A model generated the notes under the pieces. It made no database searches and was not told the origin of the DNA. It saw only the letters and a program-made list of their open reading frames with translations. A program made the translations under genes and the position numbers. A stretch of DNA of 64,000 nucleotides from an uncultured Lachnospiraceae bacterium (GTDB taxonomy: Bacteria; Bacillota; Clostridia; Lachnospirales; Lachnospiraceae). The stretch spans positions 9,781 to 73,780 of the forward strand of contig CAJUKA010000016.1 of assembly GCA_910586585.1 (NCBI GenBank). The letters run 5' to 3'. Positions 36,120-45,202 of the stretch are shown here, piece after piece (position 1 is the first letter of the stretch; every line of letters starts with the position of its first letter).

Positions 36120-36941
36120 CTATGCTCTCTTCCATTTATTTGTATTTGCTCTCTTAATGCTTCTTACACGGAAGCCTTCTACACTTGTTCCCTCATAGGA
36201 AGCAATTGCTGCTGCAATAACTGCCACAAGCTCCATATCATCTGAGAGATCTTCTTCTTCCTCTACGATATCTACTGCCGGAGCTGCTGGTTCTGCAACT
36301 GGCTCAGCCTCTTCTTTTGGTTTTGCGAAAGAAGCCTGAATCTTAGGAATCACACCAAATGCTGAAATAATCAGACTTATAAGAATCAATACAACGAACA
36401 CCGTTCCCATACCAAGCAGCGTATTGAGTGCCGCTCTTGTCATCAACTGGCCCATTGTTTCATTCAAATTGAGTGTACATGATGTCATTCGCAAATAAAT
36501 ATCGTTTGTAAAGATTAATTCTACCGAGCCGCTCGCAGCCTCACCTGTAACAGGCACTGTGACAATAATCGTATCGTCGTCAACAACGGAAGAAGGAGTA
36601 CCAATCTCTTTGATACTGACCATATCTTCAAGACCTGACTGGAAGGATGTAAGCGCGCCGTTAACTGCCTTGCCTTGACATGTGAAAGAGCCATCACCTG
36701 TATACTGCATAAACGTTGATGTAAACAGATCTCCAAGCTCAACATTATTGTAGTTCGCAAGCATTTCATTAACATTCTCTTTTGTTACCAATTCCGTCGT
36801 AAGACCGATAACCTGAGTTGATTTTGCTTCTGCGGTACTAATTTTAGCCTCTTGCAGCTCACTCATAGTATTTTCTGAACCACATGCTGTCAAGGTAAAA
36901 ACGCAGGCTAGCATTAATAATGTTTTTGCAAATTTTTTCAT
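36120..36941 (-). CDS. OadG-like subunit fused to an extracytoplasmic lipoprotein domain
   Basis: 273 residues from ATG 36941 (AAAGGGTG upstream). It begins with a lipoprotein signal (lipobox LTACGS). An outer domain of about 130 residues follows (KENVNEMLANYNNVELGDLF, GKAVNGALTSFQSGLEDM). A membrane helix lies near 170-195 (MGTVFVVLILISLIISAFGV). The C terminus is OadG-like (AVIAAAIASYEGTSVEGFRV, then RSIKRA). Classical OadG is about 80-120 residues without the outer domain. It probably assembles the decarboxylase complex at the membrane. The extra domain's job is unknown. Confidence 0.8.
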   Translation of the reverse strand: MKKFAKTLLMLACVFTLTACGSENTMSELQEAKISTAEAKSTQVIGLTTELVTKENVNEMLANYNNVELGDLFTSTFMQYTGDGSFTCQGKAVNGALTSFQSGLEDMVSIKEIGTPSSVVDDDTIIVTVPVTGEAASGSVELIFTNDIYLRMTSCTLNLNETMGQLMTRAALNTLLGMGTVFVVLILISLIISAFGVIPKIQASFAKPKEEAEPVAEPAAPAVDIVEEEEDLSDDMELVAVIAAAIASYEGTSVEGFRVRSIKRANTNKWKRA

Positions 36942-36959
36942 ATTAACGTTCACCCTTTC

Positions 36960-38393
36960 TTAGACCGTTCCATGCTTTTTAGATGGACGATCCTCTCTTT
37001 TTGTGATTAACATTTCAAAAGCGCCTATCACATATTTTCTTGTGTCTGCTGCTTCAATAATCTGATCTACATAACCTCTCTTTGCAGCACCAGCGGCGCT
37101 TGTCTGAAGTGCCGCATACTCTGCTGCCTTCTCCTTAATCACGTCCGCACCCTGTCCATCATACATAATCTTTGCTGCAAGGCTGGCATCCATTGAACCG
37201 ATCTCTGCATCAGGCCATGCAATTGTGATATCTGCACCAACTGCCTTTGAATTCATAGCTACGTATGCACTTCCAAATGCTTTGCCAATAATAACATTTA
37301 CCTTTGGCACAGTGGCATTTGCGAAAGCATATGTAAGCTTCGCAACAGCCTTTGCAATACGCTTCTCGCTGCACATTGTTGCTTCATACCCTTTTACATT
37401 TGTAAGGGATAATACAGGAATTTCAAAAGCATCACAGAATTGAATAAAATCTGCTGCCTTTTCGCATCCATCAGCAGACAGCACTGCATCAAACTTGTCT
37501 GCAACTTCACCTTCTGCATTGTAGACTTCTGTACGGTTTGCAACACAACCTATTGTTGTACCATTTAATTTGATAAATCCTGTTACCATATTCTTTGCAT
37601 AATTCTCTTTTACTTCAAAGAATACGTTATTATCTGCAATCGTTGACAGTGCAATAGAAGTATCTCCTACACAGTTTGCAAGATCCGCACACACTCTGTT
37701 GAGGTCATCCGTGCATTCCTGGAATAATGTTTCACCTGAATTATTTCCAGGTATCATTGATACCAGATCTCTGATCTTATCATAAATAGCAGCTTCCTCT
37801 GCAACAACATCTACAATTCCGCTCTCCTTGCTCTGAAAATCTGCTGCAGAAGAATCACACTTCGAAATATTATTTCCATCAAGTGCATTGGGAGAATTGA
37901 CAAAAAGTTTTGCTTTTTTGCTCTCCATAAATGTGAAATCCGTAAGTGTTGGAATCAATGCTAGTCCACCGCCGCAGCTTCCAAATATTGCTGTGATCTG
38001 TGGAATCACACCTGACGCAAGTGTCTGCTTCAGATATATTTCACCAAAAGCATTCAGCGCGTCGGTTGCTTCCTGAAGTCTAAGACCTGCTGAATCAATC
38101 AGACCGATGACAGGTGCGCCTGTCTTCATAGCCAGATCGTAGAGGTTCGCAATCTTTTTCGCATGCATCTCACCAACAGAACCGTTCATTACGGAAGCAT
38201 CCTGGCTATACACATACACAAGAGCGCCATTGATTACTCCATATCCGGTAACAACACCATCAGAAGGAGTCTCTGTCTGTTTCAAATTGAAATCTGTAGC
38301 TCTTGCTGTAACTAGGGCGCCAATTTCAACGAAACTGTTTTCATCAAGCAAAGATTCAATTCTTTTACTTGCTAAACTTGAAGTAGTACTCAT
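36960..38393 (-). CDS. mmdA: Acyl-CoA carboxyltransferase subunit (MmdA-like)
   Basis: 477 residues from ATG 38393 (GGAGGTCATAAA upstream). It is a crotonase-fold carboxyltransferase with two halves. Landmarks are TPSDGVVTGYGVINGALVYV, GGGLALIPTLTDFTFM, and GKAFGSAYVAMNSKAVGADI near the C terminus. The family includes MmdA, the 12S transcarboxylase subunit and PccB. The acyl-CoA substrate (methylmalonyl, malonyl or other) cannot be told from sequence. It is the first gene of the decarboxylase operon, behind a 240-base leader. Confidence 0.88.
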   Translation of the reverse strand: MSTTSSLASKRIESLLDENSFVEIGALVTARATDFNLKQTETPSDGVVTGYGVINGALVYVYSQDASVMNGSVGEMHAKKIANLYDLAMKTGAPVIGLIDSAGLRLQEATDALNAFGEIYLKQTLASGVIPQITAIFGSCGGGLALIPTLTDFTFMESKKAKLFVNSPNALDGNNISKCDSSAADFQSKESGIVDVVAEEAAIYDKIRDLVSMIPGNNSGETLFQECTDDLNRVCADLANCVGDTSIALSTIADNNVFFEVKENYAKNMVTGFIKLNGTTIGCVANRTEVYNAEGEVADKFDAVLSADGCEKAADFIQFCDAFEIPVLSLTNVKGYEATMCSEKRIAKAVAKLTYAFANATVPKVNVIIGKAFGSAYVAMNSKAVGADITIAWPDAEIGSMDASLAAKIMYDGQGADVIKEKAAEYAALQTSAAGAAKRGYVDQIIEAADTRKYVIGAFEMLITKREDRPSKKHGTV

Positions 38394-38641
38394 TTTATGA
38401 CCTCCATTTTTTATATTAAAATTACTATGAAAAATAAAATTTTTCATAGCAGTCATGGCCATGCGGCCCGATTGTTTCAGGTCCTTCATGACTCACAACT
38501 ACTATTTTTCTTCGAAAAACATTCGTTTTTCATAGCAGTCATGGCCATGCGGCCCGATAATTCTAAGCACCGCATAAAGCACATTTTCTTAAAAAAGAAT
38601 CTTTTTTGCGCAATTTTAAAAATTGCGACAAGCTAAGTATA
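38394..38641 (-). promoter_or_regulatory. Long leader of the decarboxylase operon with a duplicated 33-bp motif
   Basis: An extended -10 box (TGTTATACT, minus strand) lies at 38636-38641, giving a leader of about 240 bases. Two identical 33-bp copies (38440-38472 and 38526-38558) carry GGCC-GCAT-GGCC, a small hairpin, and end with CTATGAAAAA. After each copy the A run can pair with a T run downstream (for the proximal copy CTATGAAAAA / TTTTTCATAG). A further hairpin, CGCAATTTT / AAAATTGCG, is at about 38609-38628. The layout suggests a tandem cis-acting RNA element. Confidence 0.5.
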
Positions 38642-39002
38642 ACATATATTATTGTATTCGCCTAGTGAATTTTTAGTGAATTTTTACATTTTTTCACATT
38701 CTATTATGTTTTACAATAAAAATGTTTCACTTAATTTGTATCAATGTTATATTCTCCATACAGCTTATATGTTATATTTCTACTGGATAAAAGTACAGTT
38801 TACAAGGGACTATCTGCTTCACAAGTTCCTGCTTGCGTCCGTCCAGTTCCTCTACCCTAAGTCTACACCTAAATGACCGCCCATTCCGTATATCCGAAAG
38901 GTGGGAAATCGGCCTAAAAAACAATCCATTTCCACGCTCTCGGAATTGTGGTAAAATAATAAGTACAGAGTGACAAATCGAAAGTGGGAGGAGAAACGCT
39001 AC

Positions 39003-39332
39003 ATGAAAACATATCAGGTAAGTTTGAACGGCAGACAATATAGTATGCTTGAAAAAATGTTATGTTCATTTAGGGCCAGCCAATTAGCAAAGAACCAATG
39101 TATAAACGGATACGAATTGTTTTCAGATATGATTGATGACATATCTTCGCCTGTAACAGATGGATGGAGTACATATGAAATTGTACTGAAAGAGTCTGTT
39201 GATAAATTGACTTTATTAAGATTTATAACAAAAGTGGTATTTCCAAAAGATGAAGATTATTTTGTAAGGCAGATTGGGAAAAATTTTCAATGTGAAAAAG
39301 ACTTTGGATTTCAGATTTCTTTGAACTTTTGA
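39003..39332 (+). CDS. Hypothetical protein
   Basis: 109 residues from ATG 39003 (GGGAGGAG upstream). The protein is soluble and mixed alpha/beta (MKTYQVSLNGRQYSMLEKML, WSTYEIVLKESVDKLTLLRF). No family was recognised and there is no signal or membrane segment. It is the only intact gene between the decarboxylase leader and a decayed mobile-element regulator, so it may be cargo of a lost element. Confidence 0.6.
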   Translation: MKTYQVSLNGRQYSMLEKMLCSFRASQLAKNQCINGYELFSDMIDDISSPVTDGWSTYEIVLKESVDKLTLLRFITKVVFPKDEDYFVRQIGKNFQCEKDFGFQISLNF

Positions 39333-39370
39333 AATTCCTATTTATTGAGCAGACAAAGGGGGGGGAGCGC

Positions 39371-39693
39371 ATGGAACTATCTATACAGGAACGCCTAAAA
39401 GACTTGCGTATGGAGCGTGGCTTGACGCTGGATCAGCTTGCGGAGAAAAACCACCTCTCCAAGCCTGCTTTGGGAAGTTACGAGAGGGACAATCTCAAAG
39501 ACATCAGCCAGCGACACACCCGGATTTTCCCCGGCTCATGGCCGACCTTGAAATTTATGTGAACGGCATAGCCGGAAAACAGGTGCAGAGCGCAAACGCC
39601 ATTGTGGACGCTGTGAGTGCAACGATTATGAAGCAACACAATCCCGGTTTGACCGCCCCACAGCTAAGACAGCTTAATCGCCGCCCATATTGA
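39371..39693 (+). pseudogene. Decayed XRE regulator of ICE type
   Basis: It starts as an XRE helix-turn-helix protein (MELSIQERLKDLRMERGLTL, DQLAEKNHLSKPALGSYERD). It breaks after KDISQ. The C-terminal part continues in another frame (HPDFPRLMADLEIYVNGIAG, then KQVQSANAIVDAV, ending LRQLNRRPY). The join looks like an internal deletion that also shifted the frame. Such regulators are common on clostridial conjugative elements, so this is a scar of one. A strong GGGGGGG ribosome site remains. Confidence 0.7.
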
Positions 39694-39856
39694 CGATGAC
39701 AGCTTTTGCCGCTATGTGATAATATAATGTATAAACTATAAAACCGCCCCAATATCAGGCGGTCTTGTAGTTATTCTTCAATGCCTGCTTTCGCAAACAT
39801 TTTTTAAGTTTTCAATATCAGCAGCGTTATCTATAAGTCGGGCATCCTATTCACCA

Positions 39857-42715
39857 TCATGCTTCTGGCTGTAGTGGTATAAAATTCACATGGGTATCGT
39901 TATCAAACAAAAGGTTGGAATCTCCTAAATCTTGTTCTACAGGCTGCTCATTGCTTTGCTGTATCATGATATCGTTGCAGCCGTCCAGCAGAAAATAGCT
40001 ATTTGACTTCCAAGTATTATCTTTCTGCAGTCTAAGCTCTGTAATCACATATCCTAATGTGTCTACATGTCCCAGAAGTCCTGAGATATATGTTTTTAAT
40101 ACTATCGTGGGTGTTTCTTCATTATTAAAAGTAATAATATTACAGCCGCTTACCGCATCCGCCCGAATTTCGCCAAAAGCTTCCTCCTGCAAATACGTTT
40201 TAATTTCGCTATCCATATGCTTTCTCTCATAGATACGAATTACTGCATCTATTTGGAGTTCTGCTATGGTGGTATATTGATTTTCTTTTCCAAGCTGAAT
40301 CTGAATCGAAGCTTCTTCTCCACGAATGTGTTCTCTATACTTAGTCATAATTGGAAATCCTGTATCTTCTGTATATCCATCTGGTAAAGGAATCTGTCTG
40401 CCTGTCTTGGTATCGGTAATCCTTAATGCATAACCACCGTCGCCTCCATTATAACCCAAGTTTACCATCTCTATCTTTTCTTCAATTCCATCCCCATTCA
40501 AGTCCACACTTTTTGGAAACCGTATTTCTGACATAAATTCATGGTGGTTGGGAAAAAGCGCATCCAGTGTTTGCGCATCCTTTTTCATCATCTCATCAAC
40601 AATCATATTGGAAATAATATAGGAGCCCCCTGACTGACTGCTGCCTGTTTTTGTTTCACCTTCAGACCATGGAAGCCAGATACCGTCTTTACCATAGGGG
40701 CGTATCATTGTCACATCCACACTATCTCCATGCTCATAAAATTCAAGCGTCACTGTACATGTGTTTTCATCTTTGGAAGGTTTTACAACTGTGCCTACTT
40801 TATTAGGATTCTGGAGAAGATTCAGCAAAGCTATAGCTGCTGTATCCGGCTGAAACAATTCCGTGTATCGTTCCTTTGCGTGTTCATTCAATGCTTCTCC
40901 TGCCTCATTATAAGAATAATAATCCATCATCGTCCCTTTTATCACACCATGCGGATACGCCTGGTAAAATTCTTCTAAGGTGCAAATATTATCCCTATAT
41001 TCAAGTATTTCTGAAGTTATGGCAAACTTATCATCTTTTATCTCATAAGTCAACAGCTCACGCCATACTGTGACATGCGGATCAGATACCCATGCATAGT
41101 ATAAAATTTCTGCGGAACGGTCTTTGATATCTACAATACGATAATTCAATTTTGACGCATCTTCACCACCAGATAAATCCCATGGCCAAGGGCTGGACCA
41201 TCCAAACGCAGCATAGTCCTTCCCATCCTCAAAGCCACAAACCAGCATATCCTCATTTACAAACTTTTGTTCTGTCTTGTCATTTGCAAGTCTGATAATT
41301 GTTCCTCCATCACGACTGCAAAACGCCTGTGCCCACTGTTCTATCAACTCTCTTACCATCAAATCTGTATTTACATGATTAAGCAATTCATTCAGCTGCT
41401 TTTTTTGCTGCTTCAATTGTACAACAGCCGTCTCGAATTGTTCAGACACTTGCAAAAGGCTCTCTTCTTTGGCTGTATTTTTACCCTGTTTTGCTTCCAG
41501 TTCCTTCAAAACCTCCAGTTCTTTTTGCAGATCTGCTGTTTGTATTTGGAGGTCTTTTTCCAATTCTTCTATCTGTGCCAATGCTTCTTTCAATTCATCA
41601 TCTGTTAAGACACTATTTTGCGATGTTTTCTGTGATAATTCATCCGCATTTTTCAAAAGCTGTTCTTGCTGCGCAGTAAGTTTATAAACATCCATCTCTG
41701 CAAAAGTAGTTCCACTATTCTGTGTTGATTTGTCTTCAACCAAATCGAAGTCTTTCTCTTTTTTTTGTGTCATAAAGCATACAGGAACAATAATACACGC
41801 TAAAATTGCGGCTGCGAGAATCCAAAACGCTGGCTTTTTATAATCTAAAATATTTTTGACACGTTCTTTCACTCCCACCTCACCAAAAGCGACCGGACAA
41901 GCGGCAATCATACGGCGGTTTACCGCACAGCTTAAGAGTGCCTGTGAATATTCTTTTTTGCACTGTATCCCAATCTGCTGCACGACACGCTCATCACAGA
42001 CAAGTTCAATATCCCTGCAAAGCAGTATATAAGCAATCCACATACAGGGATTGAACCAATATACAGATAAAAGTATAAATCCTATTGGTTTTATCAGATA
42101 ATCTCCGCTTCTTCGATGCGTTTTTTCATGCAGAATTACATATGGAAGATCTTTATCAGATATCGAATAAGGAATATAAATACGCGGTTTAACGATTCCA
42201 AATAAAAATGGCATTTCTATTCTGTCACTTTGATAAATTCGTATAAAACACGCTTCATCCAATGCAACATCATTTGGTATCGCCGTCTTAACACGGCTTG
42301 CAAGCCGCAGCCAGCTTATTGCCATATATCCCATCATCAGCCCAATTCCAACTATCCACAATCTTGCGCAAACGGAAATCCAACTCTTTGGGCGATTTAC
42401 AGAGATGTCATCTGCAAAAGAAATTTCTGTTTTCTGAATAGACGAAGTTGCAGGACTATAAACGGTTTCTGTTTTTAAATCTGGCTCCTGCTGCATCTCA
42501 TAAAGTGATGCTTCTACTGTTTTTGTATCTGGAATCAGACTAAATACAGACTCTATCGAAAATGGAAACAACAGACGAATCCCTACCAAAAACCATAAAA
42601 AACAACGCATCGTTTTTGGCGCTTTTCTCAGAAAGAAACGAACAATAAGCACCGCAAAAACTAAATAACTTGCCGAGATACTCATGTTAAAAATATTGAT
42701 AAACAATTTCTCCAT
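39857..42715 (-). CDS. BlaR1/M56-family membrane metalloprotease receptor with large C-terminal domain
   Basis: 952 residues from ATG 42715 (AAGGAG upstream). The N-terminal membrane part holds the zinc site LHEKTHRRSGDYLIKP (HExxH), then WFNPCMWIAYIL and ELVCDERV as in M56/BlaR1 proteins. A membrane helix near residue 330 is followed by a Gln/Glu/Leu-rich coiled coil (about 370-450). A long outer region of some 500 residues follows and lacks the penicillin-binding motifs expected in true BlaR1. It lies after a BlaI-type repressor. The signal sensed is unknown. Confidence 0.85.
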   Translation of the reverse strand: MEKLFINIFNMSISASYLVFAVLIVRFFLRKAPKTMRCFLWFLVGIRLLFPFSIESVFSLIPDTKTVEASLYEMQQEPDLKTETVYSPATSSIQKTEISFADDISVNRPKSWISVCARLWIVGIGLMMGYMAISWLRLASRVKTAIPNDVALDEACFIRIYQSDRIEMPFLFGIVKPRIYIPYSISDKDLPYVILHEKTHRRSGDYLIKPIGFILLSVYWFNPCMWIAYILLCRDIELVCDERVVQQIGIQCKKEYSQALLSCAVNRRMIAACPVAFGEVGVKERVKNILDYKKPAFWILAAAILACIIVPVCFMTQKKEKDFDLVEDKSTQNSGTTFAEMDVYKLTAQQEQLLKNADELSQKTSQNSVLTDDELKEALAQIEELEKDLQIQTADLQKELEVLKELEAKQGKNTAKEESLLQVSEQFETAVVQLKQQKKQLNELLNHVNTDLMVRELIEQWAQAFCSRDGGTIIRLANDKTEQKFVNEDMLVCGFEDGKDYAAFGWSSPWPWDLSGGEDASKLNYRIVDIKDRSAEILYYAWVSDPHVTVWRELLTYEIKDDKFAITSEILEYRDNICTLEEFYQAYPHGVIKGTMMDYYSYNEAGEALNEHAKERYTELFQPDTAAIALLNLLQNPNKVGTVVKPSKDENTCTVTLEFYEHGDSVDVTMIRPYGKDGIWLPWSEGETKTGSSQSGGSYIISNMIVDEMMKKDAQTLDALFPNHHEFMSEIRFPKSVDLNGDGIEEKIEMVNLGYNGGDGGYALRITDTKTGRQIPLPDGYTEDTGFPIMTKYREHIRGEEASIQIQLGKENQYTTIAELQIDAVIRIYERKHMDSEIKTYLQEEAFGEIRADAVSGCNIITFNNEETPTIVLKTYISGLLGHVDTLGYVITELRLQKDNTWKSNSYFLLDGCNDIMIQQSNEQPVEQDLGDSNLLFDNDTHVNFIPLQPEA

Positions 42716-42774
42716 AAATAAGCTCCTTCCAAATATTTGTGATGACCATATTGCCATCAGCATGATTTTTCAAT

Positions 42775-43134
42775 CTAATCCTTATAAGTATCAATAATCT
42801 TTTGAATTTCATCAACTTCCTGTTTTGAAAGCTGTTTTTTTCTGGTAAATGCAGCAATAAAACTTGGCAGAGAACCTGAAAACGTGCGATCTACCACCTC
42901 TGCACTTTCTGCTGACTGTACATCTTCCCTAGATACAAGCGAGGTTACAACTGCTCCTTCAGATTTCAAAATACCACGCTCTGACAAACGCCGAATGACC
43001 GTATAAGTTGTTGACTTTTTCCATTCTAATTTTTCGTTGCACAAACGCACCAGTTCACTGCTGGAAACAGGTTCATTTTCCCACAATATTTCACAAAACC
43101 GATATTCACTTTCAAATATTTTTGGAATCTCCAT
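42775..43134 (-). CDS. BlaI/MecI/CopY-family repressor
   Basis: 119 residues. The winged-helix DNA-binding part (YRFCEILWENEPVSSSELVR, WKKSTTYTVIRRLSERGILK) is followed by a helical dimerisation tail. In the family, the M56 partner leads to cleavage of the repressor. Its promoter region carries a dyad next to the -10 box that could be its own operator. ATG 43134 follows AAGGAAGGG. Confidence 0.92.
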   Translation of the reverse strand: MEIPKIFESEYRFCEILWENEPVSSSELVRLCNEKLEWKKSTTYTVIRRLSERGILKSEGAVVTSLVSREDVQSAESAEVVDRTFSGSLPSFIAAFTRKKQLSKQEVDEIQKIIDTYKD

Positions 43135-43150
43135 ATACTTTCCCTTCCTT

Positions 43151-43176
43151 ATTATAATACTGTACTCTCGAATACA
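43151..43176 (-). promoter_or_regulatory. Probable blaI promoter -10 box with operator-like dyad
   Basis: On the minus strand a TATAAT box (43151-43156) lies just before the ribosome site. Directly upstream is a TGTA-N8-TACA dyad (43161-43176), similar in its half-sites to BlaI/MecI operators. Binding is inferred. Confidence 0.4.
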
Positions 43177-43196
43177 TAATATTTTTAGATATGCGC

Positions 43197-43244
43197 AAAA
43201 AGGTCTAATGTATTAAACCTATTTTTAGTTTAACGCATTAGACC
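43197..43244 (-). terminator. Terminator after the second anti-sigma gene
   Basis: A 17-bp stem (GGTCTAATG..TTAAAC and its inverse, about two mismatches) followed by TTTTT on the minus strand. Confidence 0.8.
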
Positions 43245-43274
43245 AAAATTGTCAATTATTATTTATAAAATTAC

Positions 43275-44441
43275 TTATTTTAATAGATATTGCGTTTCAT
43301 TTACTGTAATGGATTCAATATTATTGATATCAACCAAACGATTAAAAACAAGCATCAGATTGTTTTGTTCATCACCGCATATATAACTTGCATTATCTAT
43401 TTCAATATCACAAGCGTGAACATTCTCTAATTCATGCTCGTGTACAATATAATCTGTTCCATCTTTATACTGTACAGCGACAAAATAGGCATGATAGGGA
43501 TCATATGCGTCCTCTTCTGACAATCCAAGTCCTGTATTCATATCAACTCTCATTGAAATTGGAGAAATACTAATTTTGCCGCCGTCCGGATTCACATATT
43601 CTACATTTTGAAGCAGGGTACGCGTTGGAATCGAAATTTCTTCCATGGAAATATGTTTTCCTATCTCTGCATCTTCCATATCAAACAGCTCTTTTCTTGG
43701 TACAGCATACTGATATACTTCCATAATGAGTTCTGTTGTTCCAGTATTATAACTCTTTCTTGCAATATAATCATAACAATAAATCATATCATTGGTTGAT
43801 TTTTCCATATCGACATAGATTTTTTCACTGCCATCTTTAAACTGCATATAAAACTCTGCATCTTCCGAAAACCATGCTCCCTTTGTTTCATTGTCCAACT
43901 GACTGTATTCTAATACATCAACACCTCCTTCTTTTTCTAATGTAAATTCTATGACAGCCGCATTTCCATCTGAGACCGCCGCCAAAATAGTCAGTTTGAT
44001 ATCTCCAAATTCCCTTATGACAGGTTCATAAGAAACTGCATTTCCTATCAATTCTTCCGCCTTATTTGCATCTATATCCACAAATTCCTGCTTCGGATAG
44101 GTAATCATACAAGAGGTGTCTTTTTCCGCATCATACACAATTTCATCATGAGTCTCAATGTTTTTCTTTCCCAATGTTCCCCATAATCGGTTAAAAAATG
44201 CCCCATCTGATGCAGCATTTGCAAGAACTGGCGCAGAAATAAATAATACCACTGCCGCCGCTGCCACTTTCAGCACATTTCTTTTTGTTGTCTGTCCTAT
44301 ATTTTTTCTATATTCTTTCAACATCCTCAATTTGTCCTCCTGATACTTTTGTGAAAATTCATGTTTTTCATGAAATGCATCGAAATCCTCAATTGATATA
44401 TCAATCGCTGCCAAATCTATGTAAACTTGTTCCTGTTTCAT
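43275..44441 (-). CDS. Anti-sigma factor, DUF4179-like
   Basis: 388 residues. A cytoplasmic part of about 70 residues is followed by one membrane helix (VLKVAAAAVVLFISAPVLAN). A long outer part follows, starting with FFNRLWGTLGKKNIETHD, as in clostridial anti-sigma proteins with DUF4179. The start lies 17 bases after the end of the sigma gene. It probably holds that sigma factor until a surface signal arrives. Confidence 0.8.
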   Translation of the reverse strand: MKQEQVYIDLAAIDISIEDFDAFHEKHEFSQKYQEDKLRMLKEYRKNIGQTTKRNVLKVAAAAVVLFISAPVLANAASDGAFFNRLWGTLGKKNIETHDEIVYDAEKDTSCMITYPKQEFVDIDANKAEELIGNAVSYEPVIREFGDIKLTILAAVSDGNAAVIEFTLEKEGGVDVLEYSQLDNETKGAWFSEDAEFYMQFKDGSEKIYVDMEKSTNDMIYCYDYIARKSYNTGTTELIMEVYQYAVPRKELFDMEDAEIGKHISMEEISIPTRTLLQNVEYVNPDGGKISISPISMRVDMNTGLGLSEEDAYDPYHAYFVAVQYKDGTDYIVHEHELENVHACDIEIDNASYICGDEQNNLMLVFNRLVDINNIESITVNETQYLLK

Positions 44442-44457
44442 ATTGTTTGCTTCCTTT

Positions 44458-44955
44458 CTATGCTGTTTTCAGCATTTTCTTTGAGCGTTCAAATCGCTTT
44501 CTCACTGTCGCTTCTGTAATATTGAGTTTTCTTGCTGTTTCTTTCACAGACAAATTTTTAAGAACTAAGCAATCTACAACTGCATAATATTTAGGCGGCA
44601 ATTTCGCAATCAACTCTTTTAAATCAATTTCTTCTTTCATTTCGATGCAGCCGCCTGCCCAATCTATCATCACATCCTCATTGGAATAACTGATAATCTC
44701 CTGCTCTTTTCTTTTTTTATTGTATATGTCAATGGATGAATGCTTTATCACTGTGATAAGATACCGCTTGCAGTCATCGGAATCTACATCGGAAAAATAT
44801 ACAGCACTCTTCATCAGCTTCAAAAAAGCTTCCTGTACAGCATCTTCTGCCTGTTCTGCATGATGCAGGATATAATATGCAGACTGGTACATTTTTTGTT
44901 CATATCGCTGATAACACTTTTCGATAAATCGCATATGTGCTTTTTTATCAAACAT
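44458..44955 (-). CDS. ECF sigma factor
   Basis: 165 residues; ATG 44955 with AAAGGAG upstream. Region 2 (AEQAEDAVQEAFLKLMKSA) and region 4 (LVLKNLSVKETARKLNITEA, then TVRKRFERSKKML) are present. It is paired with the DUF4179 anti-sigma gene and differs from the SigV-like factor at 17427-17927. Confidence 0.88.
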   Translation of the reverse strand: MFDKKAHMRFIEKCYQRYEQKMYQSAYYILHHAEQAEDAVQEAFLKLMKSAVYFSDVDSDDCKRYLITVIKHSSIDIYNKKRKEQEIISYSNEDVMIDWAGGCIEMKEEIDLKELIAKLPPKYYAVVDCLVLKNLSVKETARKLNITEATVRKRFERSKKMLKTA

Positions 44956-45110
44956 TGCACTTTTACTCCTTTCAAAGATTTTTCAAGTCTTTCACAACTG
45001 TGCACATTGTGTTTACACTTAATATAACCATATAAAAAAAGATTTTGTGACAAAATCGAGCGACAACATGCTCAAAAAACTATGTTTTTCCTCCTCATTA
45101 ATATGCAAAA

Positions 45111-45175
45111 GGGGCTGTCTTATTAAGGAGAAACAATACACCCTCTTGTATTGTTTCTCCTTAACAAACAGCCCC
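45111..45175. terminator. Long inverted repeat, probable terminator
   Basis: Outer arms GGGGCTGT / ACAGCCCC and an inner perfect 18-bp arm TTAAGGAGAAACAATACA with its inverse, around a six-base loop. It follows the HD gene on the minus strand. No long T run is seen, so it could be a small palindromic element instead. Confidence 0.6.
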
Positions 45176-45202
45176 TTGTATTTAACATGTGATATAAAAT
45201 GG

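Noticed and set aside
38394..38489. Longer N terminus for the MmdA-like protein
   Set aside because: The extra residues are encoded by the repeated leader motif. GGAGG before ATG 38393 marks the start.
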